Below, piece by piece: positions 52,647 through 63,191 of a DNA stretch of 64,000 bases. The notes under the pieces are model-generated. The model was not told the DNA's origin, made no database searches, and worked only from the letters and a program-made list of their open reading frames with translations. Origin of the DNA: Phytophthora colocasiae (Eukaryota > Oomycota > Peronosporomycetes > Peronosporales > Peronosporaceae). A program made the translations under genes and the position numbers. The DNA lies in assembly GCA_018806915.1 (NCBI GenBank), contig JAGKQI010000075.1:558001-622000 (forward strand), in the 5' to 3' direction. How positions within the stretch are numbered: the first letter of the stretch is position 1; the number at the start of each line of letters is the position of its first letter.

Positions 52647-55600
52647 ATGTTCGGTTGGGCGAGTGGGACCATAAAGCCAGCTGTTCTAACTATCCTGTAC
52701 CAAAAAGGTGGTACAATAATCTACTTCAAAACAGCCATTGCTGATTGGTGCAAAATCCTCATGGCGGAACATCCAGCAGACACATCAGAAATGGCTGCAG
52801 ACGCCTCGGACGCGCCGCCTTCGTCTTCTTCGCGGCTGCGGTGGCGGGGCGCTGACGCGTGTCTGCAGTGGTCCAACTCGTACTACACATGGCGAGTGGC
52901 GCTCACGTCGCTGCTCTCCCTCGGGTCCCTCCTGCTGCTCTTTTTCACCAGTTCTCAAGGTTTTGTGCTGGACATTTGGCTCGCTTTGCAGGTGCTCAAC
53001 GTATCACTGGGACTAGCAGCTCTACCCTTCTTTCCTCTTTATCGTGTGCGTGAAATTGCTCCTCCAAATCCCGAAGAGTCCACTACAGCAGCTACTACAA
53101 GCGAACAGCTTCTGGGTACCAGGGCTGTGAGCTCCTTCTCACTCTCCCGCTCAGCTTTTGACGCGCCTGGCGTCACTTTGGAGCGAACGATGGCACTTGC
53201 AGTATTTGAAGCCATTGTAATAGTGCAGACAGTGTCATTGTCGTGGATTGTGGTGCTGATGCTGGGTATCTATTGGGCATTCGGAGAACTTACGGAGCAC
53301 GGAGTGTGGGAAATTTGGCTCGACCCCGTGTCGTACGTGACACTATTTGCGATCCTCACGATCGCTTTGCACACGCAGCAGTTTGACAAGCTGCGTGCAC
53401 ACCAGCAGTTGCAGCTTGGGGCTGGTCTGGAGGACGATGAATTGATGGCGGTGGCTCCCACAGCCCTGGCTGCAGCAAATTCTGGTGGATCGGAGCCTTC
53501 TGTGGACAAGAATGCTGGTACAAGTGGTGTAAATACGCCGATCTTGCAGTCGAATCACGTGGACTCATACTTGACGCTGAACCAGGAGCTGCATCCGTGG
53601 GCGACGACACAGGGTACAGTTCGAACGGTGGAGAGGCAATTGCGTGGCGCACTTTACGATGCAGCTGCGAGTGGAAATTGCGCCGCTGTGGAGAAGCTAT
53701 TAGAGCGAGCAGAGCACGTGCTTGGGTCGAAGGTGCAGCTCGATATGTTGCTCAATCGCATGTACACGACGCCATCTCTCTTTTGCAGGATGTTTTCGCA
53801 CCGGACGCTCAATCCCCTGCATGTAGCGTGTCGAGCAGGAGATTTTCGCGTTGTGTCCGTGTTGCTGGAGGCGGGTTTGAACCCCAACTTTCTTGATAAA
53901 ATCTCTGGCGCTAGTTTCAATCTGGAGCTGCTGTATGAACTGTGCCAGTTACGCGTGAAGAAAGTTACTCATATCTTGGGGTCGCCTCTTCATGTGGCTG
54001 CATTGCATGGCCACACAGAGGTTATTGATCTCTTGGTGAAGTACGGAGCCAATTTGGACATTTTGGCTCGATCGAGTTTTTTCTCGCGCTCCATGCGGGT
54101 AACGCCAATCTTCCTCGCAGATTCGGCTGATGTTGTGGAGTGCCTGATACGACACCGAGCTAATATTCTTATAGTGCCGGGTGGTGGCAATGCTGCTAGT
54201 ACAACAGTGCTTCAACGCGCACAGCTCTCTGGTCGCCGTGAATTAGCTACTGTACTTGAAGAATGGGGTGCCGATGTTGCACTGACTCCACTCCATGAGG
54301 CTGCGGCTGCTGGAAATCTTGCAGCAGTGCAGCATTTGCTATCGTGGGGTATCAGTGCCGACATTCTAGGTGAGTTTCAACGTGGAGCGAACAGCAGGAC
54401 ACCACTACACTGGGCCGCCGTAATGGGAAGACACCGTGTGATTAGTGAACTGGTTAAACGCGGTGCTGATGTCAACGCCAAGGACAGTCATGGACGAACA
54501 CCACTGCACTGGGCAGCTCGTCATAACTATGCTGGGGCAGTCGAAGAACTTCTTGCTGTAGACGCAGATTACTTGCAACTGGATTATGACGGCTTGACAC
54601 CATTGGCGTTTGCAGTGGATGGCGGCCTGTTACGAGGTGACTGTGTGGAGCTCTTTGTTCGCTTCGGAGCGGATGTCGATGCCATCGTTCCCAATGAAGT
54701 AGAAGAGACCCCTCTGCACATCGCGCTACAGCTTGGGTACAAGGAAACTGCGTTAGCCTTGCTCGTTCAAGGTAAAGCCGATTTGTACGCTTTGAATGGA
54801 GAAGGGCGACGTGCAATTGAGTGCTGTGCATCGGCTGAGTTGCAATACGCAGTGAAAGTTGCTGGTGGTTGCGTCGACGTTGTACTTTCATTCGACCCAG
54901 TGTTTCGCAAGTTTGCCGAGCGTGTGCGTGCTGGCATTGAGCAGAATTTCATGACGGTGTACATGCGTAGCGAAGAGGATGATACTGTTGGAAGAGAGGG
55001 TGGTGGTGCATCCGAGAAGTCGCTGGAAGTGATGAAAAATGCCTCTGCAATCGTCTGTATGCTTAGCGATGGCTACGCTCAAAGTGTCTTGTGCATGGAT
55101 GAACTCGCTTTCGCCAAGCAACACGAGGTGCCAGTGGTTCCGATATCCTGCGAATCCGTCAAAATGTCGGAGGAGTTGCAAGTTTTCGTTTTCACTCGGC
55201 AGATCGTCCCATTCGGCCAGGCTGTGACGTCACATCACTTTAAAACAGCAGAATCCAGTGAGGACGGCTCTATGGTATCGGAAGGGTCGGCTGTAGACCA
55301 CGTGGAGTTTGAAATTGATGAGGACAAGTTCCAGGCTAGTCTTAGAAGCCTTATTGATGGGTTACGAGACGAAGTGGAGATTCATCGGCTTGAAGGTGAT
55401 CGAGATCTAGCTCAAACATCTATAAGCAAACACCAGCCTTTGGGGAGGGCTGCGACTCTGAGGCGTCGACGGTTGGACGAGATCGTGAATGCTGTGATCG
55501 TGCGTGGTAGCGGCAGGAGGAATACGTTTGGAGGTGGGCCGACGTTCTCCATCTTTGTTTCGCACGGCGACTGTCATCGTGACTTCGTGACGAGTTTGTG

Positions 55601-56093
55601 CACCGAGCTTCGGCGTCACCAGTTTCCATTCGTGGTTGATTCGATGACCAATGTGTCTAGCACCAAGGAGCGGATCCTAGGGGCAAAGGACGCTATTCTG
55701 CAGAGCTCAGTATTCCTTGTGGTGCTGTCAGAACGGAGTGTGAAGACGGAGCTGGTCAGTGACCAGTTAGCATTTGCTGAAGATAAAGGCAAGACCATTG
55801 TGCCGATTTACTTCTCCAAACGGCCTCGAGGTGTGGATTCTACGTTGGGAAGGCTATTCGAGCGAGAGGGCCGAGCGTATATCTTTTCTAGCGACATCAG
55901 TTACGGGCGTGGGTTTGGGGAATTACTGCACGACCTGCGCTCGGGTGACAGGGATGAATTTCGTCCCAGTGGAGCTGGTGTGTCCTTGCTGTCGAGCCCA
56001 GTGGCTCAAGCTGCAGCTCGTCGACTGTTGCAGAACTCGAGGCTTTTCAACGGATCAAGTCGCAAACCACCTCCTCGTGCAAGTGTTGGCTGA
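52647..56093 (+). CDS. Membrane-anchored ankyrin protein with tandem TIR domains
   Basis: Intronless, 1,148 aa. The ATG at 52761 ([11 protein letters not shown]) may be the true start. Numbering here is from 52647. Four hydrophobic segments lie at about 85-107, 108-130, 178-205 and 218-238. Ankyrin repeats span about 333-735 ([45 protein letters not shown]). TIR 1 is at about 742-862 ([11 protein letters not shown]...[25 protein letters not shown]), and its Glu819 fits the catalytic position of TIR NADases. TIR 2 is at about 964-1100 ([14 protein letters not shown]...[12 protein letters not shown]), with Gln1040 at the matching place. TIR domains cleave NAD+ or act as adaptors in immunity and cell death. 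The membrane-ANK-TIR-TIR order is unusual; ligand and pathway are unknown. Confidence 0.85.
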   Translation: MFGWASGTIKPAVLTILYQKGGTIIYFKTAIADWCKILMAEHPADTSEMAADASDAPPSSSSRLRWRGADACLQWSNSYYTWRVALTSLLSLGSLLLLFFTSSQGFVLDIWLALQVLNVSLGLAALPFFPLYRVREIAPPNPEESTTAATTSEQLLGTRAVSSFSLSRSAFDAPGVTLERTMALAVFEAIVIVQTVSLSWIVVLMLGIYWAFGELTEHGVWEIWLDPVSYVTLFAILTIALHTQQFDKLRAHQQLQLGAGLEDDELMAVAPTALAAANSGGSEPSVDKNAGTSGVNTPILQSNHVDSYLTLNQELHPWATTQGTVRTVERQLRGALYDAAASGNCAAVEKLLERAEHVLGSKVQLDMLLNRMYTTPSLFCRMFSHRTLNPLHVACRAGDFRVVSVLLEAGLNPNFLDKISGASFNLELLYELCQLRVKKVTHILGSPLHVAALHGHTEVIDLLVKYGANLDILARSSFFSRSMRVTPIFLADSADVVECLIRHRANILIVPGGGNAASTTVLQRAQLSGRRELATVLEEWGADVALTPLHEAAAAGNLAAVQHLLSWGISADILGEFQRGANSRTPLHWAAVMGRHRVISELVKRGADVNAKDSHGRTPLHWAARHNYAGAVEELLAVDADYLQLDYDGLTPLAFAVDGGLLRGDCVELFVRFGADVDAIVPNEVEETPLHIALQLGYKETALALLVQGKADLYALNGEGRRAIECCASAELQYAVKVAGGCVDVVLSFDPVFRKFAERVRAGIEQNFMTVYMRSEEDDTVGREGGGASEKSLEVMKNASAIVCMLSDGYAQSVLCMDELAFAKQHEVPVVPISCESVKMSEELQVFVFTRQIVPFGQAVTSHHFKTAESSEDGSMVSEGSAVDHVEFEIDEDKFQASLRSLIDGLRDEVEIHRLEGDRDLAQTSISKHQPLGRAATLRRRRLDEIVNAVIVRGSGRRNTFGGGPTFSIFVSHGDCHRDFVTSLCTELRRHQFPFVVDSMTNVSSTKERILGAKDAILQSSVFLVVLSERSVKTELVSDQLAFAEDKGKTIVPIYFSKRPRGVDSTLGRLFEREGRAYIFSSDISYGRGFGELLHDLRSGDRDEFRPSGAGVSLLSSPVAQAAARRLLQNSRLFNGSSRKPPPRASVG

Positions 56094-57639
56094 CAGACAA
56101 GGGTAACTAATGTCCTCCAATTTTGCTCTGGTCGGTCGTTGGCTTTCGAGATTTCGAGGATTCTCCAACGACCAGAACATCTTCACCCCGTCGTCGAACC
56201 AGCATCAATTTGGGTACTCCTCCACGTGGCAGCTGTAGCTCTGCATCGGCTTCAGTGGCTCCAATATTTCCCCTCGATCGACGCAGGTACGACGAAGCAT
56301 CGATCTATCGATGCGTGAAGGGTTGAAGGCTGCATGTTCATGGAGCCGTATTTATGCCGTTGACGCAAAAAAAAATTGTTGTCATGCTTTGCCTTGGGAG
56401 TCTACCCGTCTTACAACTATAGCTACAGCTACAGCTAGCAGATACTCTTGGGCCTTTAACGTCAGTAGTCTGACAGGACTCCGCGACGAAGGCTCGCCAG
56501 TAAATGAGTTCTTTGGCAGCGTTCACATCTTCTTCCTCTTCTTGGACAGGACTTGGGTCTTCATCCGGGGTTGACTCGGGTGTAGCGTCTGATGCTACCC
56601 TCCATCCACTACGCGTCTGCCGTCGTCTGAATTGGCAGCAGAAGCACGTTGTTGTAGTGGGTCGACAGCATGCTGACTCTGGAGCGACGTCGTGTCGCCT
56701 CTGGAGATGTGGGTCCGAAAACGCCGCCGACAGGGCCGGGGGATGCTTGGTCGTCGAACTTGGTTTGGGGTGGTGCTTCTTGGGGGCTTGGCAAATCCAG
56801 AAGTGAGGAGAGCTTTTTGGCTCAGAGTCATGAGGAAGCGCAGCCCACCTTCCTTTGGCAGCCTTCAAGGCTCCCATAGATACTAGGTTCATGATGAACT
56901 TTGCTCACAAGCTTTATTGGTGTGCATTGGGCACTGGCCAATGCACATATCATGGAAACAAAACGATGCTGTTGGTAGAGCTGCTGTAGGCATATTGTGT
57001 CATGCTTTGGCAGAATGCGCAGAAAATGCAGCTGCGAAGGTCTTACCAGGCCATGTGGGCCAGGCGGTGTCTGTTGAAATTGGCAGATGTAGTGTCGACT
57101 AGTGTGCTAAAGCCCCGAAAACCGATGTTGTCTCCGCTAGGCTCGGTTGAAGTGACTTCTTGGTGGTCGCACGTCTGAGTGCAGGTGGCCCGGACAAGAT
57201 ACTTTTTTCCATCTTCAGGAAACACCAGGTCAAGAATGATATCACACCAGTTATGCTCAGTGGATACAACTTGACATCACTACATGTACATGTTGCACTG
57301 TTGGGCTGGATAAGCTGCAGTATCACTCTTTTTGGCAAGAATAGCACAAAGCACAAACACATGCGTGTGAGGAATACACACGATGGCGCCAGAAGGTTCA
57401 TTGCAGATACCGCGAAAGAGTTTTTCACCAGTATGTACATTTGGTAAGCTGAACAGCAGCTTTCTACTCTGCGGTAGAGCCGTTGTGAATACCGCACAGA
57501 TTATTTCTCACCGTTATCATGACCGAGACTTGACAACAACTACCTGTCACAACTCAATTGAGCTTGATCCACTCAAGACACAATAGCAACACCAACCACA
57601 CTAGCAAAAGACTACCAACCGAACTACACAAGCAGCAAA
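56094..57639. other. Gene-free stretch with dispersed repeat copy B
   Basis: Contains repeat copy B (56397-56881) and unsupported short ORFs. The 3' part (56900-57600) may be further decayed mobile sequence. The final 100 bp form the promoter and leader of the downstream HSF gene (CA-rich sequence before the ATG). Confidence 0.5.
56397..56881 (-). repeat. Dispersed repeat, copy B (unclassified)
   Basis: A counterpart of 21668-22222 in the same orientation, 34.7 kb away. It has internal deletions relative to copy A, for example within the block following the GCATGCTGA motif. Its minus-strand frame (MGALKAAKGRWAALPH...) is open for 184 codons. Confidence 0.7.
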
Positions 57640-58560
57640 ATGGATACCACGCCAACAAACGCTAATAACGCGATTTTCTCCAGTGCACCTCGTTTCGTGC
57701 GCGCTGTCTACGAGATCCTGCAGAACGAAGACCAGCGCATCTTGTCATGGTCGGCTGACGGATCGCACTTCCAGGTCTACGACGTGCCACGACTGGAGAC
57801 GGAAGTGCTGCGCAAGTACTTCAAGCATGGCAAGTTCTCCAGCTTCCAGCGCCAACTCAACAACTTCGGCTTCCATAAGTGGACCAAGACGCGTGCCAGT
57901 GTTGCCACATTCAGCCACGATGTGCTCGTCCGGTGCCATCTGTCGCAACTCGACATCTTGGCGGCTCAGATGAAGCTGAAGCAGAAGGCAGCGAGATCGA
58001 CACTAGTAAACTCCGCAACGTCGACAAAGCGCCCGAGGAGTCTTCTCTCAACCGCAACTGAGCACAAAGTCGGCGTGAAGAGACACAAGCTGTCCCCGCG
58101 AGATGTGTGCGCAGTCAATGAGCTGTCGGACGTCAGCTGCATGTCACTCCTTGATTCGCTGTGGCTGCTAGAGGATGACAGCAACTGCGGCAGTTCAGAT
58201 GATATGCTGCTGCTGGACGTGCTCGATTCGGTCGAGCTGGCAGCACTGGACTGGGACGCCGCTGCAGCTTCTCCACTCGAGGAAGTTGCTGTCGAACTCG
58301 GCTACAATAACCACAGTAGCGACAGTGACGTCGACATTAATGCCAGCATGTACCTGGAGGCTGACTTGGAGTTGAACTTCAGCGACGAGCTGGACAGTGC
58401 GGCGGTTGCTTCTGGTCTATTGACTGAAGGCGACGTAGAGGCTGTCCTCTTCGCCTTAAAGACTGAGGTGCAGTCGGATTGCGATTTGGACGCTCTGCTT
58501 GGAGACGCCTCTAATGAGGACTTTGATATCGCCATCGAGTTGGATATCTTGCTTCAGTAG
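57640..58560 (+). CDS. HSF-type DNA-binding protein, oomycete family
   Basis: Intronless, 306 aa. An HSF-type winged helix lies at residues 15-90 (APRFVRAVYEILQNED...YFKHGKFSSFQRQLNNFGFHKWTKTR). The usual FVRQLN...YGF recognition helix reads FQRQLNNFGF. There is a short helical linker with a basic patch (KLKQKAAR, STKRPRS, VKRHK), but no extended heptad array like that of the HSF at 50059. The C-terminal 180 residues are very acidic with Leu-Asp motifs (LLDVLDSVELAALDWD, DCDLDALLGD), consistent with an activation domain. It may belong to an expanded single-exon HSF family, so DNA specificity may differ from classic heat shock elements. Confidence 0.85.
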   Translation: MDTTPTNANNAIFSSAPRFVRAVYEILQNEDQRILSWSADGSHFQVYDVPRLETEVLRKYFKHGKFSSFQRQLNNFGFHKWTKTRASVATFSHDVLVRCHLSQLDILAAQMKLKQKAARSTLVNSATSTKRPRSLLSTATEHKVGVKRHKLSPRDVCAVNELSDVSCMSLLDSLWLLEDDSNCGSSDDMLLLDVLDSVELAALDWDAAAASPLEEVAVELGYNNHSSDSDVDINASMYLEADLELNFSDELDSAAVASGLLTEGDVEAVLFALKTEVQSDCDLDALLGDASNEDFDIAIELDILLQ

Positions 58561-58653
58561 TTTAGATTGCCTAGGGTCAAGGGTCCACCTACATTCGAAT
58601 TATCCGTTTAGAAATCTCCAATACAGTATATATTACGCACATTTTTTTTTAGC

Positions 58654-59263
58654 TTAAGTGCGTCCGCCAAACTTCTGCATGAGCTTGGATCCCTTCGGGA
58701 TGCTCTTGGCGAAGCGACCACCCAGTCGATTGCCTTTGCCCGACTCGGATGAGTCCGTACTCGCAGTAGACCCCTAAAATCACCAAAACAAACCGTTAAA
58801 AAGTCATTACCAGCATAAAATTTCCTTCAAAGTTACAATATTAACAGCACCGCACCTGCCGTGCTCTCTTGAGATGGTCCTGGGTGATGCTGCCGTGACG
58901 AGAGAGAGATCCAGGACCACCTCGAACCGAAATGGGCCCGTGGTCGTGGTCCCCATTCTTCTTCCGCTTCAGTCCGTGCTGCTCCTGCTGTCTACGCCTC
59001 TTGTGCTCCTCCTGGCTCTCAGTCAACGTCGTCTGCCATAGAGAAGTCCACAGACGTTTGGTCTTTGCTGGGTCACTGGTCTCCTCATGGAAAAGTGCCA
59101 GAAGTTCGCGGAAATCCTTCTTCTTCTTAGGCTTCAGCGGCTGAGTAGGGTTGACAGGATTCTTCTTCTTAAGGTCATCTTGTGGGGGAGGCGGCGGCGG
59201 CGGAGGAGGAGGCAAAGGCGCGTCCGAAGTCGCCTCCGACTCGTTCCCGTCTTCATGCGGCAT
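58654..59263 (-). CDS. Hypothetical basic protein with polyproline run
   Basis: Two exons, 58856-59263 and 58654-58773, in phase 0, giving 175 aa. The N-terminus (MPHEDGNESEATSDAP) leads to an uninterrupted run of ten prolines after PLP, then Lys-rich PLKPKKKKDFRELLALFHEETSDPAKTKRLW, a probable helix. Next is a basic stretch and a C-terminal GSTASTDSSESGKGNRLGGRFAKSIPKGSKLMQKFGGRT, which looks conserved. No family was recognised. It is divergent from ArgJ over 329 bp. Confidence 0.7.
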
Positions 59264-59592
59264 TCTCGTGAACCAGTCGTACTACTATGATAGTAGTAGT
59301 AGTACTATACTACTACAGGTTAAAGGGTTAATCCGCCAGCCAATCAGAGGCGAACTCGTCTCTGATTGGCGATATGGTTTACACAGCCGGGACAGGGATT
59401 TTAGTCCCGTTTTGTCTTGTTGTCTTGAAATTTGTAAGGGGTCATATTGTGATTTAGTCTAGAAAGGTAGTTTTCATAGCCGGGTCACCAGTAGTACTAC
59501 TACTGGTAAAGGGTTATTCCACCTCATCCCGAGTACTGCTGGTTCACAATTGAACCGGCATCTTCCAGATCCCTTTGCATCCCGTAGTCTCC
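59264..59592. promoter_or_regulatory. Divergent promoter packed with palindromes
   Basis: Holds the stem GCCAATCAGAG/CTCTGATTGGC (59339-59349 and 59360-59370, 10-nt loop), CCAGTAGTA-C-TACTACTGG (59488-59506), an ACTACTAT-G-ATAGTAGT palindrome (59281-59297), and a GGGAC...GTCCC stem near 59388-59409. A related ACTAC..GGT.AAAGGGTTA block occurs at 59310-59332 and 59497-59518. The stem arms carry CCAAT in opposite orientations. Confidence 0.65.
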
Positions 59593-61188
59593 ATGACGAT
59601 CCTGCGCTTGTCGACACTAACCCGATCGCGCCCGCTGCTGCTGCATTCGCGTTGCCTGTCCACACACAGTCACCCGTTCGTGTTCGAGTCTCGCCATGAG
59701 TACATTGACTACCTGCAGGCCCATCAGAGTCGACTGCCCTGGGGCTTCGCTGTGGCCACCACCAAGTTCGACTTTGTGCCGCAAGAAGCCCCTCACCTCC
59801 CGGCCAAGATGACGATGACTCTGATCAAACCTGTGAAGCCCACGTCGCTGTTCGCTGCCGTTTTCACGCAAAACGCTTTTCCTGGTGCCCCTGTCCTGGT
59901 GGGTCGCAAGCGTTTGAACGAGCCGAAACTCGGCGCTATCCTCGTTAACAACAAGATCTCTAACGTCTGCGCTAGCGGTGGCGGCGTGGCCGATGCAGAG
60001 GAGGTATGTGAGAACCTGGCTAAGCACTTGAGGCTGGAGGGAGGCACACAAGTGCTACCTTGCTCTACTGGTGTCATCGGTTGGCGTATCCCTGTCGACG
60101 CTATGGTCGAAAACCTGCCCAAACTCGTGACTAATTTGCAGTCGGACTCAGTGCTGCCTGCTGCTGAGGGAATCATGACTACTGGTGAGTTGTATTGCGT
60201 TTATAGGTGAAAGAAGATTAAAGACACTCACGATCGTGCTTGTGTAGACTTGTACCCGAAGATCCGCTCCATGGACGTGTGCGGTGGTCGCATCGTCGGT
60301 ATTGCCAAGGGTGCGGGTATGATCGAGCCCAACATGGCTACGATGCTGTCCTACATTCTTACGGGTAAGTACGGAGGATCAAGGTAATGGTTTTAGCGAA
60401 CTGACTAAAATTTCACTTTTCCTGCAGACCTGTCGATTCCGCGTGACGTGTTGCGTCAACTGCTGACGGAGGTGGTGGCGGACACGTACAATTCGCTCAG
60501 TGTGGACACCGACCAAAGCACATCCGACACGGTGACGCTCGTTTCGTCCGACCAGATCCCGTTCGACATGAAGCAGCTGGACGAGTTTAAGAAGGCTCTG
60601 CACGAGGTGTGCCTTGGTCTGAGTGAGGACATTGTGCGCAACGGTGAAGGCGCGCACCACGTCATGCGCGTGCGTGTGAGTGGCGCTTTGTCCAAGGAAA
60701 TGGCCAAGGGAGTGGGCAAGTCGGTGGTCAACTCGCCGCTACTGAAGTGCGCTGTGGCTGGCAACGACCCGAATGTGGGTCGTCTTGTCATGGCTGTAGG
60801 CAAGTACATGGGTCTGCATCACAAGGAAGTGAACATCCAGCGCCGCATGAAGATCCGGATGGGTGGCGTTCTCATCTTCGAGAACGGCGAGATGGTGCTC
60901 AACGACGAGATTGAGGCCAAACTTGTAGCGCACATGCGTGACGCAATGCTGATCGAGCCCACGCGTGGAGGTCTCGACGCCAGCTCGCACAACTACCCGC
61001 CGCATGGAAAGTTTGTTGAGGTAAGTGCTTATTAGTAGTAGTTATCTGACTCAAGACGCATCATACTAAAGTTGTATTTCAACTTACAGATGGAGATTGA
61101 CTTGGGCGTCGGATCCGAGGAAACGCAGGTGCTGGGCATCGACCTGACGCACGAGTACGTAGCTATCAATGCCGACTACCGCTCGTAG
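59593..61188 (+). CDS. ArgJ: Arginine biosynthesis bifunctional protein ArgJ (ornithine acetyltransferase)
   Basis: Four exons: 59593-60184, 60248-60364, 60428-61020 and 61090-61188, giving 466 aa. The N-terminus ([27 protein letters not shown]) has the look of a mitochondrial presequence. The self-cleavage site is [17 protein letters not shown] with the nucleophilic Thr at 229, the hallmark of this family, which splits itself into alpha and beta chains. Later conserved parts are [19 protein letters not shown] and the C-terminal [12 protein letters not shown]. The enzyme transfers acetyl from N-acetylornithine to glutamate in the cyclic arginine pathway, in mitochondria. Confidence 0.94.
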
Positions 61189-61409
61189 ATAAAGCACCGA
61201 ATATTGCCAGATACGAGGACGCGAGTGAAAATGACCTGTCAATAAACGATTGAATCGATGACAACGACTCGTAACAGTCGGCACAGAACTCTTTATGTTT
61301 GCGTACCGGTACCATGAACTACGACGACGAAGCTCTGATTCCTCAATCACTACGAGTCCGAGTACCCCGCTCAATCTTTTTTTTTACAGTGTCAAAAAAC
61401 GACAGTCAT

Positions 61410-63032
61410 CTAATAGTCGAAGTCGTCTCTCTCAGTGTAGTCATTCTCGGAACTTTGCCAGCGACGTCTTGCTCCAATCTGCCGAACGTAAAGACATGCA
61501 GTTGGCGTGTGAATTCAATCCGAGATATCACAATCAACGTCTAACGTACCTCATCAAGGTCATCGCTGTCCGCCAGAGACTCGTCCGATGACTCTTCGTC
61601 CGGGTAGTCGTTCGCCGCGTTATCTTCGTCGTTGGAGTCCTCGCTCAATCTACAGAGCAGGCAAGCCACAAGCAACAGAAAGCGTCAAAACAACTCAGAA
61701 TTATGATCTTAGATCGGTTCCGCTCACGCCTCAGCGGTCCCACGGATATCTATACAGGCAACCGTACCCGTCAACTTCATCGTTGCTATCGATGTCTGAC
61801 TCCAGCATATATTCCTCCACCTCATCGCTCACTGCATCTTCCGAAAGCCACCGGTGCACCTCCGAGCTCACACTTACAACCGGTACACCGTTCACGCTGG
61901 TTTTCGCTTCCGAATTATCCTCAGAGCCGGTAGTGGTGTCATGAGAGGCGTCTTGCCCTTCACTCGCCGAGATATCGACGCAGTACACATCATAAACGTA
62001 ATCCTTTTCATGTTCCGCTTCCTCACACGCAAGTAGAGCAGTCTCCACATTAGCGTGTCCACCACGTTTCGCAAACATCGCAGCAGTAGATCCTTCACAG
62101 TCTTTTTGGAGTACACTCGTAGTACCGGCGCGTAGTAGCACCTCGATAACATCACTACGCCCGTGCAGTGCCCCCGCCATGAGAATGGTACTTCCATCTG
62201 CTGGTCGTTGGAACGTCGTTGGGTCCGCACGAAGCTCTGGCCGCCGTGCATGGTAAATCTGAAAGAAAGGAGCAAAGTCATTGGCACGGAAAGCTGTCCA
62301 AATGGCCTCATCTAGCTCGCGCTCGTGCGGGTTCAGGACTCTCGTAGGTTTCAGCCTTGCTCCATTGACAGTGACGACATCTTCCTTGCTTTTCTCGAGA
62401 ACCTCTTCCTCTTTCTTACTCTTCGTTTGTTCCACACTTAGAGTTGTTGACACCTGTAAATCTACCAGTCGAATGCCGTGTAGCTCCATCGTCTGCTTCT
62501 CCTTAATCTCCACAATTGGCTGGAGACCTCTAGACTTTAGCATTCCCTCCTTTCGTCTCGCTTTAGAGCGATTATGCTGCTGTTGGACCCGTTTTTCCGT
62601 CTGTTTAGAGGCTATAGGGTCCTTCTGGAACACTGGGGCGATCTGCTTCTTAGCCAACATGTCGGCACGTTCATCTTTAAGAGAACGAGCTTTACGTTTG
62701 AGCCTCTCCGTCCACTTAATACGTCCTGGAGCGATAGGTTCCTTCATTGTATCAATATGCTTGAACACAAAACGCTTTTCAGTGGTCGACAGCTTCGTAA
62801 AGGCTTGTAACAGGTCTGTAGACGCCTTGGAGCGCTTCGAGTCCGGTTCACTCTGCACTACCAAACACTCCATCGGATCGTCCGTGCGCTTGCGTTTTAG
62901 CCGCAGAAACACCAGCGACGGCTTCGCATTGGACTCAGTCTTAGGTTTAGAAGCACGAGCGGTTCTAGCAGCGCCCAGGGACGGCGTCATACCCAGCGGA
63001 CGAGCAGTCGAAGTTGGCGAAGTGTCCACCAT
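61410..63032 (-). CDS. IWR1: Iwr1/SLC7A6OS homologue with inserted ankyrin repeats
   Basis: Three exons: 61768-63032, 61550-61649 and 61410-61478, giving 477 aa. Iwr1 landmarks flank the protein: an N-terminal PSLVFLRLKRKRTDDPMECLVV, and a C-terminal KDYVYDVYCVD followed by acidic LSEDSNDEDNAANDYPDEESSDESL and ENDYTERDDFDY. Between them, at about 279-345, are two ankyrin-like repeats (DGSTILMAGALHGRSDVIEVLLRAG, EGSTAAMFAKRGGHANVETALL), absent from yeast and human forms as I know them. Iwr1 guides assembled RNA polymerase II into the nucleus. The central Lys-rich region could carry nuclear localisation signals. It is divergent from LRRC56. Confidence 0.85.
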
Positions 63033-63191
63033 TGTTTTACTAAGAAAAATACTTATGAAAAGACGTTTTTAAATGTACCGTTATTATGGTACATTGTTTT
63101 CCTTAAATAAAAAAAACTTGACTTCAACAGGATGGAAACGTTATTTTTAAAATTGCTTCTCGAAAGCTTTCTTGTATTTAAGCTTGGAACC
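63033..63191. promoter_or_regulatory. Divergent promoter, IWR1 and LRRC56
   Basis: 99 bp to the ATG at 63132, or 159 bp to the preferred ATG at 63192. A/T-rich with TTAAATAAAAAAAA; no clear factor site was seen. Confidence 0.4.

Noticed and set aside
56094..57639. ORFs at 56338-56892 and 57099-57497 as genes
   Set aside because: The first is repeat copy B read in a chance frame; the second has no recognisable feature or homologous copy.
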